The notes: generated by a model from the sequence alone, not told the origin. A stretch of DNA of 37,017 nt from Pezizomycotina sp. ARF18 (GCA_002224055.1 AZLU01000085.1:1-37017); one strand, 5' to 3'. Positions 10,601-20,603 are shown, counted from the stretch's first letter. Program-made: numbers and translations.

Positions 10601-11483
10601 GAACCCGAGACGGCGATAGTGGAGGAGGAGGTGCGGGAGCATAACCATGGTTTAGAGAAAGAGGTCCGATTGGCAGATGAAGGATTTCCGGTCCTTCAGC
10701 TGGCGCTTCTTGACTAGTTGCGCGAGATGGTTGAGAATGGTCTTCTTGGGAGTTCAAGATTGGATTGCTTTCAAAACAACGACCCTGCAGACTCGGCAAT
10801 TGTAAGAGCATCTGCATCTTGCTCTTGACTGCTTTCAAGAGATGCTTCAGAGCGGTTCCCTTCGGGATTCGCAATATCCACGCTTTCATAAACGCTAGAA
10901 CTCCTAGAAGCATCTTGATCAGTAGAGTCGGTGATAGCGATACCGATCTCCTCTTCCGCCGCAGGTTTAACAACTTCATCCTTCGGCTGCGCTTGTGCCT
11001 GCTCCTAGCGGGCACGCACTTCAGTTCCATCCCTGCGCTCTGGAAGCAAAGATGTAGCAGCGCTGCTTGTGCGGCGAACGTGGCGACCGGTTGGATTATT
11101 GGTCTCTTTGAGCAGACGAGCCTGTTCATCCCGTCGAGGATACCGGGAAGAAGTATTCTTGGGCCTGGAGCTGCTGCAGGCTATCGTCTTTAACGTTCCA
11201 GTCCACGACGCCGACTGCCGCGGGCAGCGGGGCCGGTGGCTTGCGGCTGGACCTCGTTCAGAGTCGCTGGCTGCTGTACAGGGGTAGGGCTTGTGGCTTC
11301 CTCGAGCTTCAGCCTGGCGGGGAAGATGCCTTGTGCTTCATACTGGAGCGCACATGAGTGGGATCCACGGAGATGCTGTTTTTGAAGAGAACGTAGTGTT
11401 AGCGAAATATGTACGACAAAAGTAAAATAGCAAAAATATTGGTAAAGACGATACACCGCTTTTCCGCGAACGCGGGCCATCAT
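7681..11483 (-). CDS. Gene E: very long disordered Pro/Ser/Ala-rich protein, interrupted frame
   Basis: ATG 11483 (MMARVRGKA) is followed by an 81-nt intron (11376-11456; GTGTAT donor, CGCTAAC branch, AACAG acceptor), then one huge exon to TAA 7681-7683. About 1,200 residues, nearly all low-complexity. In order: VVDWNVKDDSLQQLQAQEYF; an acidic Ser/Glu stretch (about 10970-10770); a 1.5-kb clean frame (about 10770-9290) with LAARFRDEELQKRLKHYGPG and a proline-rich block at about 9830-9640 with tandem APPPTSAP units; MVLHALDEMGMSASGQNAG; a polyproline run (about 8967-8944) followed by LKSCLKKPNRPSNKSNSAPK; an acidic/Ser run with SFWTISAASRRQQ; and a conserved-looking end, NFFLVHNSEENIRRNLAKRF. 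At least seven shifts and a TAG at 11005-11007 interrupt it. A scaffold or cortical/nuclear adaptor is plausible from composition alone. Family not recognised. Confidence 0.65.
8944..8967. repeat. (GGC)8 coding microsatellite
   Basis: On the minus strand, in the frame chosen for gene E, it codes a run of prolines ahead of a Lys/Ser-rich segment; in another frame it would code alanines. Slippage here could alter run length or frame. Confidence 0.8.
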
Positions 11484-11573
11484 GGTAACGCGAAGGTCGC
11501 GCGACCCTCACGGCCATTCGGGACTCTCGGCGGCCACGGAAACAGACGGAAGCATCTCAGGGCAAGGCCCTAC

Positions 11574-11592
11574 TTTTTTTTTTTTTTTTTTT
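11574..11592. repeat. T homopolymer between genes B and E
   Basis: About 19 T on the plus strand, lying between the putative end of B and the start of E on the minus strand. A poly(dA:dT) promoter element of gene E is possible. Confidence 0.6.
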
Positions 11593-11670
11593 GAAAAATA
11601 AAAATAAAAAGGGAGGAGGCAATCTCCTTTCTTTTTGAAAATATTATTCCCACAAAGGATCATCTCCATC

Positions 11671-12940
11671 TTACTCAATCAAAGACAAACGAAACACAAA
11701 AAAACAAAAAACCAAATCATCGACACAAGGAACAAGATCACCAACAATAACCACCATCATCAAAAAGGCATCGTTTAGGATCCTGGTGTTGCAACCTTGA
11801 CACCTTGGGTGGGCCTCACTTCGGTGCTTTACCAGCTCCTCCCGGCTGGAATGTGCCTTTCCGCAAATCTCGCACGGAAAATGCAGCTTGGTGATATGGG
11901 TTTCCAGACCCTGCTTCTCAGCGAGATCGTCGTCGCAATGCGGGCATATATTGTGCTTGTAGCTGGCACGTTTATGGGATTCAAGGTCTTCGCTGGACCC
12001 AAAGCGGCGATCGCAACGGATGCACTGGATACCTCGGCAGCTGCTTTCGGACCGTGCTCGGAACGATGGTGAGCGCTCAACTTATCAGCCGATTTTAGAT
12101 CTTCCCGCAGATCTTACAACATTGATGAGGGCCGGAAGCAAGAGCAGGTGCTCCTGCAGAAGCTCCAGATTGTCGAAGATCTGATCGCACGGCCCGCACT
12201 CGCCGACGTGCGGAGGGAGGGGTTCGCTGTAATGTTCCGCGCGCATGTGCTTCTGACGCTCCTCGGACGTGCGGAACTCCTTGTCGCAGCCAGCGAACAC
12301 GCAGTGCTAGTGCGTGACGCAGATGAATCCCGGTTGAAAGCGGTGGAGCTTGTACCACTCCAGGCTGCCGCAGTTGACCTGACAGAAGAGGCAGTAGTTG
12401 AGGCCGCTGGGGGCTGCTTGTCTTCAAAACGGTGTCCCTTGCAGGCTGGGGAAGCACCGAAGAGGTCGCGGGCCGTGGGGGATGACCGACTACGAGTTCC
12501 GGTGGAAGATGCGTTGCCTTGGACAGAGGACTTGGGGCGAAGACGTTGCCGAGGGCGGCACGGGGAGAGAAGGAGGCGTACCGCACGGGGTGCCAGTCCC
12601 GGAGATTGGTGAAACGGGAGAATCTTGAAACTCCCGGTGGTGGGTGATCGAACGACCACCAAGGCGCTGGGGCGTGGTCGGGGGAGACGCGAGGGGGAGT
12701 CGTGCGAAACTCTGCGGTTAACGCCGTAACCAATGCAGCGCCGATCTTCTTGCCGAGGCTGGGAGGCTGCGAATCAGTCCCGCCGGCGCCTTTCTTCTTG
12801 TCATCCTTGGCTAGATATTTTACACACGGTTAGAATTTCCCTTGTTACAGGTTGAGGTGGTTGAAGAATTTTCAAGAGATATCGCTGATTGCTAACGGGT
12901 TGGTAGGAGTATACTTACAACTTCGATTGGGATCCGCCAT
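11671..12940 (-). CDS. Gene B: multi-finger C2H2 protein, interrupted frame
   Basis: ATG 12940 starts a 22-nt first exon (MADPNRS), then a 108-nt intron (12811-12918, GTAAGT donor, TCTAG acceptor). Exon 2 begins KDDKKKGAGG and LGKKIGAALVTALTAEFRTT, then a low-complexity linker. Fingers follow: YCLFCQVNCGSLEWYKLHRF; CVFAGCDKEF...HMRAEH (C-x4-C, H-x4-H); CGPCDQIFDNLELLQEH; CKICGKI...HHRSEH; CIRCDRRFGSSEDLESHK...H; CPHCDDDLAEKQGLETH...H; CEICGKAHSSREELVKH...H; and a terminal CxxC (CQGC). TAG 12307-12309 sits between fingers 1 and 2. Shifts occur in the linker, at about 12150, 12085 and 12035. The finger frame runs to TAA 11671-11673; the true end may be nearer 11775. Probably a nuclear nucleic-acid-binding protein. 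Divergent from gene C. Confidence 0.7.
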
Positions 12941-13106
12941 GATGGGCGAGGCCGTACTCCGTCGACGCTAAAAGCTCCGTACGCTCTGAGTTTGTCAGCT
13001 GTGCGTTCTTCAAAGTCGACAAGACCTTCGTCCTTCGAATGCAGTACGAGCTGGAAAGGGGATGCATCTTCAAAGAAGGTGGTGAAAGGACGGGAGGAAC
13101 CGCAAA

Positions 13107-13120
13107 CCTTTATATAACGC
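13107..13120 (-). promoter_or_regulatory. TATA box of gene B
   Basis: The minus strand reads GCGTTATATAAAGG, a near-canonical TATA element about 170 nt before the ATG at 12940. It supports that start. Confidence 0.5.
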
Positions 13121-13149
13121 AAGCTTTCGTTTTACTTGTACAGGTCTAC

Positions 13150-13560
13150 TTTGACAATTGGAACTGCTTTGAAAGAAGAGAGATGTTAGCTTTCAGAAAT
13201 AACTTGAAGCTCTACCGGAAGAGAACTCGAAGGCGCGTCCGTTTTGGAAAAGGATGGAGAAAAGTACAAACCTCGATCACAATACTTCTCCAATCGTCGT
13301 CGTTTACTCAGTCGCTGGTGTACACGACTCTCAACGGCAAACTTCTTCTGCGATGAGGAAGGGGTGGAGATGTTAGTGCTACACGCCCTACTGATGGCTG
13401 GAGTCGATCTGGAAAGTATCATGGGGAAGTACAAACCTCGATTTCAATACTTTCGCGTTGTTGTCAAGCGAAGAGCTGATGTACACTTTTCGGACTCGAC
13501 AAATCTCTTCTGTGATGGGGAGATGGTGGAGATGTTAGCGTCTCGCCAGAAGCCACTGTG
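13150..13560. repeat. Degenerate tandem repeat, unit about 165 bp, nearly three copies
   Basis: The word GTACAAACCTCGAT recurs at 13265 and 13430, exactly 165 nt apart. GAGATGTTAG recurs near 13180, 13367 and 13529. On the plus strand two units share one open frame (about 13244-13597): KYKPRSQYF...FFCDEEGVEMLV and KYKPRFQYF...LFCDGEMVEMLA; a partial earlier unit reads NCFERREMLAF. The unit is 55 codons long. It may be a decayed repeat protein, duplicated exons, or a non-coding duplication in the B/C promoter region. There is no convincing start codon. Confidence 0.55.
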
Positions 13561-15092
13561 TGGTTGGGTGGATATGGTATGGGACAAACAGTTTTGAAAA
13601 TTTTTCACAAAGGAGAAAGGAGAAAGAGGACAACAAACGACGAGACTATGAGATGATGATGATGATGATGGAGGCGAAGGGGAACGAGGACGTGAAGGAT
13701 ACTGATAAAGAAGCAAGGCTATGATGAAGTTGTTGAAAGAAAGGTATGTGAAGATGTGTGGTGGTGGTGGTGGTGGTGTATGAGATATGCTAATAAAATT
13801 TACTTATATTTTTTTTTTTTTTTTTCGAAAAATTTCTTTGCAGATCAATTGAAGGACAACGACTGCAAAACAGAAAAGCTGCAGACGAAGCTCAAAAGGC
13901 AAAGGGAATAGTGATGCAGCAGCAGGAAATGGTTCGCGTTCCTGATGGATATGGGGTTTGGGTAATACGACTTACCTTCGGGTATCCAGATACTCCAACT
14001 CCTCCAATCTATCCACTTCCACAAATCGTTTTCCTGCTTCACGATGATGAAAAAAGTCAGCTGCGGTGATCCTCAGAAGGTTTCGATGCCTTGAAGATGG
14101 TACGGTTAATGTGTGGCTGTTTTCCCAAGGAGAAGGATGGAAAAGGTGGTGGTTAATTGCTGGAGCTCTTACCTGAATTCACTCGAGTCGAACTCGCACA
14201 AGACCGAGCACAGAACCGAAGGACGAAGCGGGAGACCTTAGATCAATTGCGTTCCGGCTGATGGAGAACGAACAGGCGATGGGGGTGTTGTACTTGTCGC
14301 GAGTTTAGGTCCTGAAGCTGTCGTTTGGCTCGAAAGAGAGGAATTGTTTGCGAAGAGAAAAAAACGGAAATAAAACAACAAATGGACGACGCCACAAGGC
14401 AGCAAACACAAAAGGAAGATCACCAACGACTTCCTGGCTGCGGTAGCTTCGATTTGATATCGTTTTTCTGAGGTTTGGAGATGTTTGGAGATGGGTTGTG
14501 AGTGGTGGTTGGTTGGAGGTAGATGGATTTTTGTGTGGGGAATTGGTTGCTGATTTTATTTTATAGGCGGTGAAAAAATGGGTCAGCCAACCACCATCTC
14601 CTATGGAGGAATATTCGAAAAAATATTCTTCAAGTCCGAGGGTAACCAGACGTGTAAGGAGCTGCTAGCCGGCTGCCGCGCGGGTATATCAATGGATTTT
14701 TTTTTACTGATATATGGGGTCTACGCGCTAGGGCTAGGCTGAAAGACGAGAACGCCAGCAAATCCGTCGGGAGCAGTCACGCCGCGTCGTGAGAGGGCAG
14801 CAAAAAAATGTTAGATCTTATCAGATTTTATTCTTTCGAGACGAGAAGCAACCCGCTGAGGAACTCGGAGGGTACACAGAGGGCTAGGGCATGAACCCTT
14901 ATCTTCTTGTCTTCCACTACTTCCATCCCGAAGCCAGAAGAAGGACAGACCGATAGCTGTTCTACCAACACTACCAATCGCCATACAACACAACCACCCG
15001 CCATCGCCACTTCTAATTCTTCTCTATCATCGCAATCTCCTTCTCCTTCTTCTTCTCTCTCACAACACGCCAACTACCACGAGCAAGCGACG
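13561..15092. other. Spacer between divergent finger genes B and C
   Basis: No gene supported. It contains a GAT/ATG microsatellite (about 13652-13670), a GGT repeat (about 13759-13777), a T run at about 13811-13825, G-rich repeats around 14460-14520 and a CT-rich leader just before gene C (about 15015-15065), typical of fungal 5' UTRs. Confidence 0.5.
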
Positions 15093-16279
15093 ATGGCGGA
15101 TAAAAAAGCAGGCGAAGGGTTTATCCGCAAGTTTTCGGAAAGGCTGCGACTGTGCAGCAGCAAAAAGGACGCCACGACGACCCCCTCCCGACCACCATAC
15201 TCCCCGTCTCTTTCGTCGTCATCGCAGCAGGGTTAGGAGCCCAGCGTGCCGCAGGATCACCACAAGTTCTTCTTTTGTATGCGTCATGGCATGCAGTTCA
15301 GCACCAGCGAGCAGTACCACCAGCACGTCAGAACTGCACATCACCGCTGCCCCGCCAGCGAATTTATCGCGGCGAAGGTCGATTTTAAGACGAAGGAAGA
15401 ACTGGGAAAACATATCAGGGAACGACATCCGGAGGAGGATGCGGATGGGACCTTTGGGCAGCATTCTGAGCAACAGAAGAAGCCGGAGAGGCACCACGAA
15501 AGCGCAGATGAAATGCGCAGCGAAAGGGGAAAATTCCTGGACAGGAACAAGGTCAGTTTACCCCGGATCTGATGCTTCCCGATTTACATGGTTCCCCGGA
15601 TTCTACGCGCATTAGGTTACGCGACATGAACGTCAGGTCACGCGAAATGCATTCCGTGTAACGCAAGAACACGCGTCGTGTAACGCGAAATACGCGACGA
15701 GCTTCTTGACGCTATTTCTCATATTTCACTTTCGTCGACCCAACTTGTCTACGATTGAACGTTAACGCTAACTCTACGATTTACCAACCACAGCAGCAAA
15801 CCTGTCGTCCTCAGCAACCCTCTCGTCCTCCGCATCCGCAAATCCACTGTCTCTGCGGTGAGGTCTTCCACAAAACGTGGTGTCTACTCTCCCACATCCA
15901 AACCAACCGATGCCCCTCCCTCTCCTCCCATGCGTTCTTACACCTCTTCTACGCCCTCGATCGGAAGGAGGAAGATGTTACGCGTCTGCTCCGCGCCTCC
16001 GACGTCGCAAGGTTGCTGGACCGTTGGCTAAACGATTTTGCATTCAAGAATACGGTTGCAAAGGGAGGAGGTCGTGCTTTCCGCTGCTTGGTGTGCGACG
16101 AGACATTTAAATACAAGCTGAACTTCGTCGATCACTTGCTGAAGGAGAGGGAGCGTGTGGAGGAGGGAAATGGAGCGGCATGTGTTGACTGTGGGGAGGA
16201 GGTTGGTAGTGTTGCCGAATACATCGCGCACCTGGAGTTGGGGATGTGCGCTGGACCTGTGGAGGAGGACGAGGAGTAA
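15093..16279 (+). CDS. Gene C: C2H2/C2HC zinc-finger protein with in-frame TAG
   Basis: Exon 1 is 15093-15551 and exon 2 15794-16279, around a 242-nt intron (GTCAGT donor; GCTAAC branch; CACAG acceptor; phase 0). Total 313 residues plus TAA. Order: basic helix (MADKKAGEGFIRKFSERLRL), Ser/Pro linker, FFFCMRHGMQFSTSEQYHQH...H, a second His pair (ELGKHIRERH), then in exon 2 CLCGEVFHKTWCLLSHIQTNRC, a helical spacer (EEDVTRLLRASDVARLLDRW), FRCLVCDETFKYKLNFVDH and CVDCGEEVGSVAEYIAHLELG ending in MC. Two modules end H-x5-C. TAG 15234-15236 lies in frame between the Ser-rich linker and the first finger, with no shift, so one nonsense change is the only break. The start was chosen for its context and the CT-rich sequence before it; an upstream ATG at 14907 is open in the same frame. 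Paralogue of the gene at 1.1-1.7 kb. Confidence 0.78.
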
Positions 16280-17230
16280 AGTAGACAACCGATTCGGGTA
16301 TACGCTAGTCCGCTATGGGGCAGGGATGTTTACGGCGTTGGAGGCTAGTCTACTGCGGCCCTATATCTCCTCTTCGCTCTTCTTGAATATCCCGAGCTAC
16401 GAGCGTTTCCTTTTTCTCATTCATTGCCTATTTCTCATTCGGTTCGGTTTTCTCATTTGTTTCCTTTTCATTTGTTTCCTTTCCCATATCTTATTCTCGT
16501 GCCCTCTAGCCTTATCTACCTCATTTCCACTTTTTTAATAGGATATTATATTTTTCGCGCAGAGGTTACCTTATGTACTAGGGCATTCTGGATACAAAAG
16601 CTTATGAGGAGAAATCTAGAAAGCCCCCAAGCGCTCACAACGCGGACGGTGGTAGACCTCTTTGGAAAAGGTTTGCAGGTGCATTTTACTACTACTTTAA
16701 ATGCTTTAAGTTCCTGTTCTTTTCTATCTTCTTCTTATTAGATAGTTGAACAATCAGGGAATTATTTACTACAACTCGTAGTGTTAACACATTAAACATG
16801 GATTCAAAATAAGGCGAAGTATAGTACCGAAGTATATATGATTCTTTTATAATTGCATGCATATATAGCAAAGAAAACTTTTAGGTTCGCTCGTTACAAT
16901 TATCTTCGGAATATACATACGGATATTTCCCGTTTCTTCGTGCAGTATGCCTATATTTTGTGGGACTGTAGGTATATGAAATAAATAAAACAGTAGTTCC
17001 TGGATCTCACCCGAGAGCAATGTACATGTATAATCTAGCACAAACTACGGGATTATTCCACAGATCAAAGTTTAAATCTATTCGTGCATCATTCATTATA
17101 AGTAACAGGACTTGATTCAGATTATTAGAATGTATAGGAATGTAAGGCCATGATATATAATAACCCGAACAATTTTCGCTTCGTCCCAACGTAACTACCT
17201 AGTAGTTATTATACGATCCCTAGACTGTCT

Positions 17231-17347
17231 CTACGCCTTCCATCTCACGGCGAGATCACCCATAAATTTTTCCATACGATTTTTGTGATCACGCGTACTC
17301 CACAGAACCGACAATTCATCTTCCTCTTGCTCACAGCTCGCAGCCAT
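17231..17347 (-). CDS. Possible 38-residue small ORF
   Basis: ATG 17347 to TAG 17231-17233 on the minus strand gives a charged peptide (MAASCEQEEDELSVLWSTRD, then a second half ending LAVRWKA). A TTCCAG acceptor-like site just upstream means it could instead be the last exon of a lost gene. Composition is coding-like, but nothing else supports it. Confidence 0.25.
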   Translation of the reverse strand: MAASCEQEEDELSVLWSTRDHKNRMEKFMGDLAVRWKA

Positions 17348-17641
17348 ACTTAGCCTGGAACCAACAGGATTGTGTTAAAAGCTCATAGGTCTATCGGTGT
17401 AAGTCCCATCTCTACCATTCGACTCCCTTCTAGGCGAAAACGGGGTTTCCCTGCATTCTTATGCTAGACTAGGCTCACAACTTTGTTTCCAGGGCTTACA
17501 GGGGCGATATCAACAGCATGAGACGCCCTTGTGGCTACATATCGACGCTCTTCTTTAATCCGCATACGGAAATACCGAATCGTAAAGTCAAGCTATAAAA
17601 TCAATTATCCGACCGGTTCCAACACGACAGTTATATCTAAT

Positions 17642-17661
17642 CGGGATTTCGCGTAATCCCG
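17642..17661. repeat. Perfect 7-bp inverted repeat with 6-nt loop
   Basis: CGGGATT and AATCCCG flank TCGCGT. It could form a small hairpin. No adjoining gene explains it. Confidence 0.4.
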
Positions 17662-18396
17662 GCTGGCGTTATAGAGTGAGGACAGCTATGCTCAGTCTTG
17701 TTCATAAAAATATTTTACCTTCTCGGCTAGAAAAAAAAAAAAAAAAAAAACGTCGCAGAAAATATAAGGCTGTAGGATAAACATGAATGGTATTACACAT
17801 CCGGATTATACTTCAAATAACTGACTGGCATAATTATGGAAGAAAGCAAGCATTGCAACATCCATGGGAGGCAAAGAGAAGTGGGGGCGAAGCTCAACAG
17901 TGGGCCGTGGTGGTTAAGGGGCCACGCTAGCGCCTCGCGTTTGAATCTAAATAGCGGATAAACTGCTTTACGCCCCACAGTCACATCTGGATACCGACGA
18001 TTTTGCTCGTTTCGTTTCATCCGGCGAACATTTTTCAAAGGTCACGATGGATATGAATGGAATATGGAGAATGCATGAAAAAGCACCAAACCGAAAGTGC
18101 TATTGATCAGTCCCACCAACATACTCAGGCTAAATCAATATACTAGGTTTCTCTCTCCCAGCAATGGGCGCGTTGCCCATATACCGGATCTTCGGTTCCT
18201 ACGATGAAGCATCGCTTGCATTAAACTGGTGATATAACCGTGAGGCGAGTGAGCTAAGAGAAGCAAGGCTGAAGCTCGCTTAGAACATTCGGAAAAGTTG
18301 AAAGCCGACGAGTGGCATTATGCCAGTCAAACAAAAGAACGGCCAACGTCAAACCATTGTGACAGTGAAATGGCGCTTTCATCGCAAGTCGCCAGA

Positions 18397-18407
18397 TTAG
18401 ATATATA
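18397..18407 (+). promoter_or_regulatory. Possible TATA element of gene H
   Basis: TTAGATATATAG lies about 175 nt before the ATG of the two-pass membrane protein, the same distance as the TATA box found before gene B. Confidence 0.35.
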
Positions 18408-18577
18408 GCTCTTGACCACGAACGCTTTTTGTTATATCTCCTCTTGTATCCTACCGCACACGCGTATCTTCTCGCAGTCTTCGCCGCCTTAGCTATTACT
18501 TCAAGTCCATCGCTCGAATTTCGAATTGCTAAAATCACTATTAGTCCGAATACGTAACGTTTCTCCATTATAGCAAG

Positions 18578-19153
18578 ATGTCGTACAGAACTCTAGGAGC
18601 CTTAGCGGCCATGCTCATCATCTCCTGCATTTACTTCGTGATCACCATAGCCAAATCCTCCTGGAACACGACACAGGCGGGCCCAGCCAATATTCGCCAC
18701 TTCAGAAACGAAACAATTCCAACAACGCAACCCCGATCCAACCATGACCTCCAACAAGAGCACATGTCGCGCACTACCTACAACCTCATCATCGCCGGCG
18801 GCATCACAAGTGCTGTTGTCCTCCTTATGCTGGTCATTATCCTTGTTGTCCGCTGCGTAGAACGCAACGTCGCTATGATGCTGCTTTTCAAGCATATGGA
18901 GGCGGAGAACAGGAAGTTCTTGCAGCTAGATACGCAATACTCAAAGGATGAAGATTGGCTGCCGGGACCAGCCGTGCGGAATTCCTGGAGACAGACAATG
19001 GATTTCAAAGCCAATAACGGGCAGGCGAAGGGAGGCGAGGTTCACCAGAGTGTGTTTAAGGAGGTAGGGCTGTATCAAACGGCTACCAACGAGCCTTCCC
19101 CCGCCAGGGAGGCACCAGGTGGAAAGGCCGTGAAGCCGCATGACATTGTTTAA
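18578..19153 (+). CDS. Gene H: intact two-pass membrane protein
   Basis: A single uninterrupted frame of 191 residues ending in TAA; the ATG has the context AGCAAGATGT. Two hydrophobic helices are clear: residues 6-25 (LGALAAMLIISCIYFVITIA) and 70-91 (LIIAGGITSAVVLLMLVIIL plus VV). Between them lie about 44 residues with two N-glycosylation sequons (NTT at 30, NET at 44). This suggests that the loop faces the lumen or cell exterior and both termini face the cytosol. The roughly 100-residue tail is charged, with Trp-Leu-Pro and Lys/Gly-rich parts, and no known domain. I do not recognise the family. It is the longest gene in the window that is free of breaks. No intron was seen. Confidence 0.72.
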   Translation: MSYRTLGALAAMLIISCIYFVITIAKSSWNTTQAGPANIRHFRNETIPTTQPRSNHDLQQEHMSRTTYNLIIAGGITSAVVLLMLVIILVVRCVERNVAMMLLFKHMEAENRKFLQLDTQYSKDEDWLPGPAVRNSWRQTMDFKANNGQAKGGEVHQSVFKEVGLYQTATNEPSPAREAPGGKAVKPHDIV

Positions 19154-19699
19154 ATTACCAGACCTCTGTGGAGCGAAGTGTGAGGTGGCTTTAAGACCAT
19201 TTCTTTTCAATGTAATTCTTCTTATCCTGTAAATTCATGAACTTGAAATCATGTATTTTGCTCTGGGTTTCTGGAAAATCCTTGTATCATGATATAGTTC
19301 GCTTCGTGATATTTCTGGTCAATGAGCTTTTAGTATTATTCTCATTTTTCTTTCTACATTAAATTCTTCCAGCAATGACATTTATAGATCATTTCTTATC
19401 TATTTCTTCCCAGCGATACGTTATTGTTATAATTTAGTAACAACCATTGCCTTTCATCTATGGCCAGAATTTTTCAGACATGATATAGCAAATTCAGTTA
19501 AGCATTCTACGATACTGATCGAACTTTCTTGCTTCGGATACGTAATCTTTATCCATACTATCAACACTACAGAGCTGCCCCTGGTTGAATCTTCACTCTT
19601 GTTACCTTATCCTAAGAGTTCTCCGCCGGAGAAGGCGATAGAAAATTAGCAATAGAAAACTAAGAAAGGGAAGAAAAATGCAGAGAGGGAGAAGAGGAC
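19154..19699. other. AT-rich spacer downstream of gene H
   Basis: 3' flank of gene H and probable 3' flank of the minus-strand candidate M. Nothing recognisable beyond AT-rich sequence. Confidence 0.4.
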
Positions 19700-20603
19700 A
19701 GAAGGGAGGAATGGACGAAGCGAAGCAGTCATCAGATGATATGCTATGGGGATATCGTTTCTTCGAAGAGCTGGAGCTCAGAACTCTTTCAATTCTGTCG
19801 CATCGTGCACTCAACACTTTTGCGTGCTCTAGTGTCAGGCCCTCCATTCTGCCAAGGGTATCTCTGTGAGATATCAATTCACTTAACAGTGTGTGCTCTT
19901 GCATTATCACTCACAATGCTGCCAGTGTATGAACTTAGAGTATCAAAGACCGTAAATTTCATTAGTTTCCTCCTTTGCATAGGTTAATATTGGTGAACCC
20001 CCATAGCGTTTCAAGCATATCTGGCAGTAAAGGAGAAGAATTGACGATCTGCATCCTTAAAATGCAAGCTTCGAAGAACGCTGGTCAGAATACAACTTCA
20101 GTAATCTTTATGAGGCAGGAATACTCTCATAGAGAGAATATTGACATAGTGAAAACAAAACAATACAAGTTCAAAGACTCCGGCAAAAGATCTTATATGC
20201 TGCGCCCTTTGGCACAAAAACCTGCCCGCGGGAGAGTCAAAGTATAAAAATTCAACATCCGAACAGTAAATTCTCGGGTTTTCCAATATTCAACTCGATA
20301 GAAGCAAAAGCAAAAGGAAGCAGTGCGGCGCCTCTCCGAAAAAGAATAAAACCAATGATAATGTCTGTATCTGTCTCTCGTGCATTAAGTCAGGAAAGCT
20401 TGGGTAAGGGCGAAGATCAATTGTTGCTGCGACACGTTTTACCATACCAGCCAGAATTAGCTTACTACTTGCATGCATAACAAAATTTGACAAAGGTCTC
20501 TTCCAGCGCTAACCCAAGACTGGTATCCTGCGGAACAAGATCTTGACCTGGCCTTCCTGCTGCTGCTGCTGCTGCTGCTGTGCGGTCCGAGCTCAGTCGT
20601 CAT
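19700..20603 (-). CDS. Gene M: candidate multi-exon gene, strand uncertain
   Basis: On the minus strand, ATG 20603 reads a Ser run coded by a CAG repeat and continues (AGYQSWVSAGRDLCQILLCM) to a GTAAGC donor at 20465. Later pieces with coding character are IIIGFILFRRGAALLPFAFA, VEFLYFDSPAGRFLCQRAQH (followed by a GTATTG donor), then after an ACCAG acceptor MQIVNSSPLLPDMLETLWGF, TVFDTLSSYTGSIVSDN and a helical LLSELISHRDTLGRMEGLTL with HAKVLSARCDRIERVLSS. These need about three frame changes. The plus strand also has open frames here (19678-19869 and about 19975-20247) with similar composition, so the call rests on splice-site fit only. No family recognised. Confidence 0.35.
20557..20580. repeat. 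(CTG)8 microsatellite
   Basis: Eight perfect CTG units (CAG on the minus strand), read as poly-Ser in the frame chosen for candidate gene M. Confidence 0.85.

Larger units (their letters stand above)
16280..18577. other. Gene-poor AT-rich spacer
   Basis: 3' flank of gene C and upstream region of gene H. It contains CT-rich sequence (about 16390-16530), an A20 run (about 17731-17750), a small minus-strand open frame (17231-17347) and a short perfect inverted repeat (17642-17661). Other open frames look random. Confidence 0.5.

Noticed and set aside
18254-18568. 104-codon minus-strand open frame upstream of gene H
   Set aside because: It occupies H's promoter region, including the TATA-like motif, and has no domain or splice signals.
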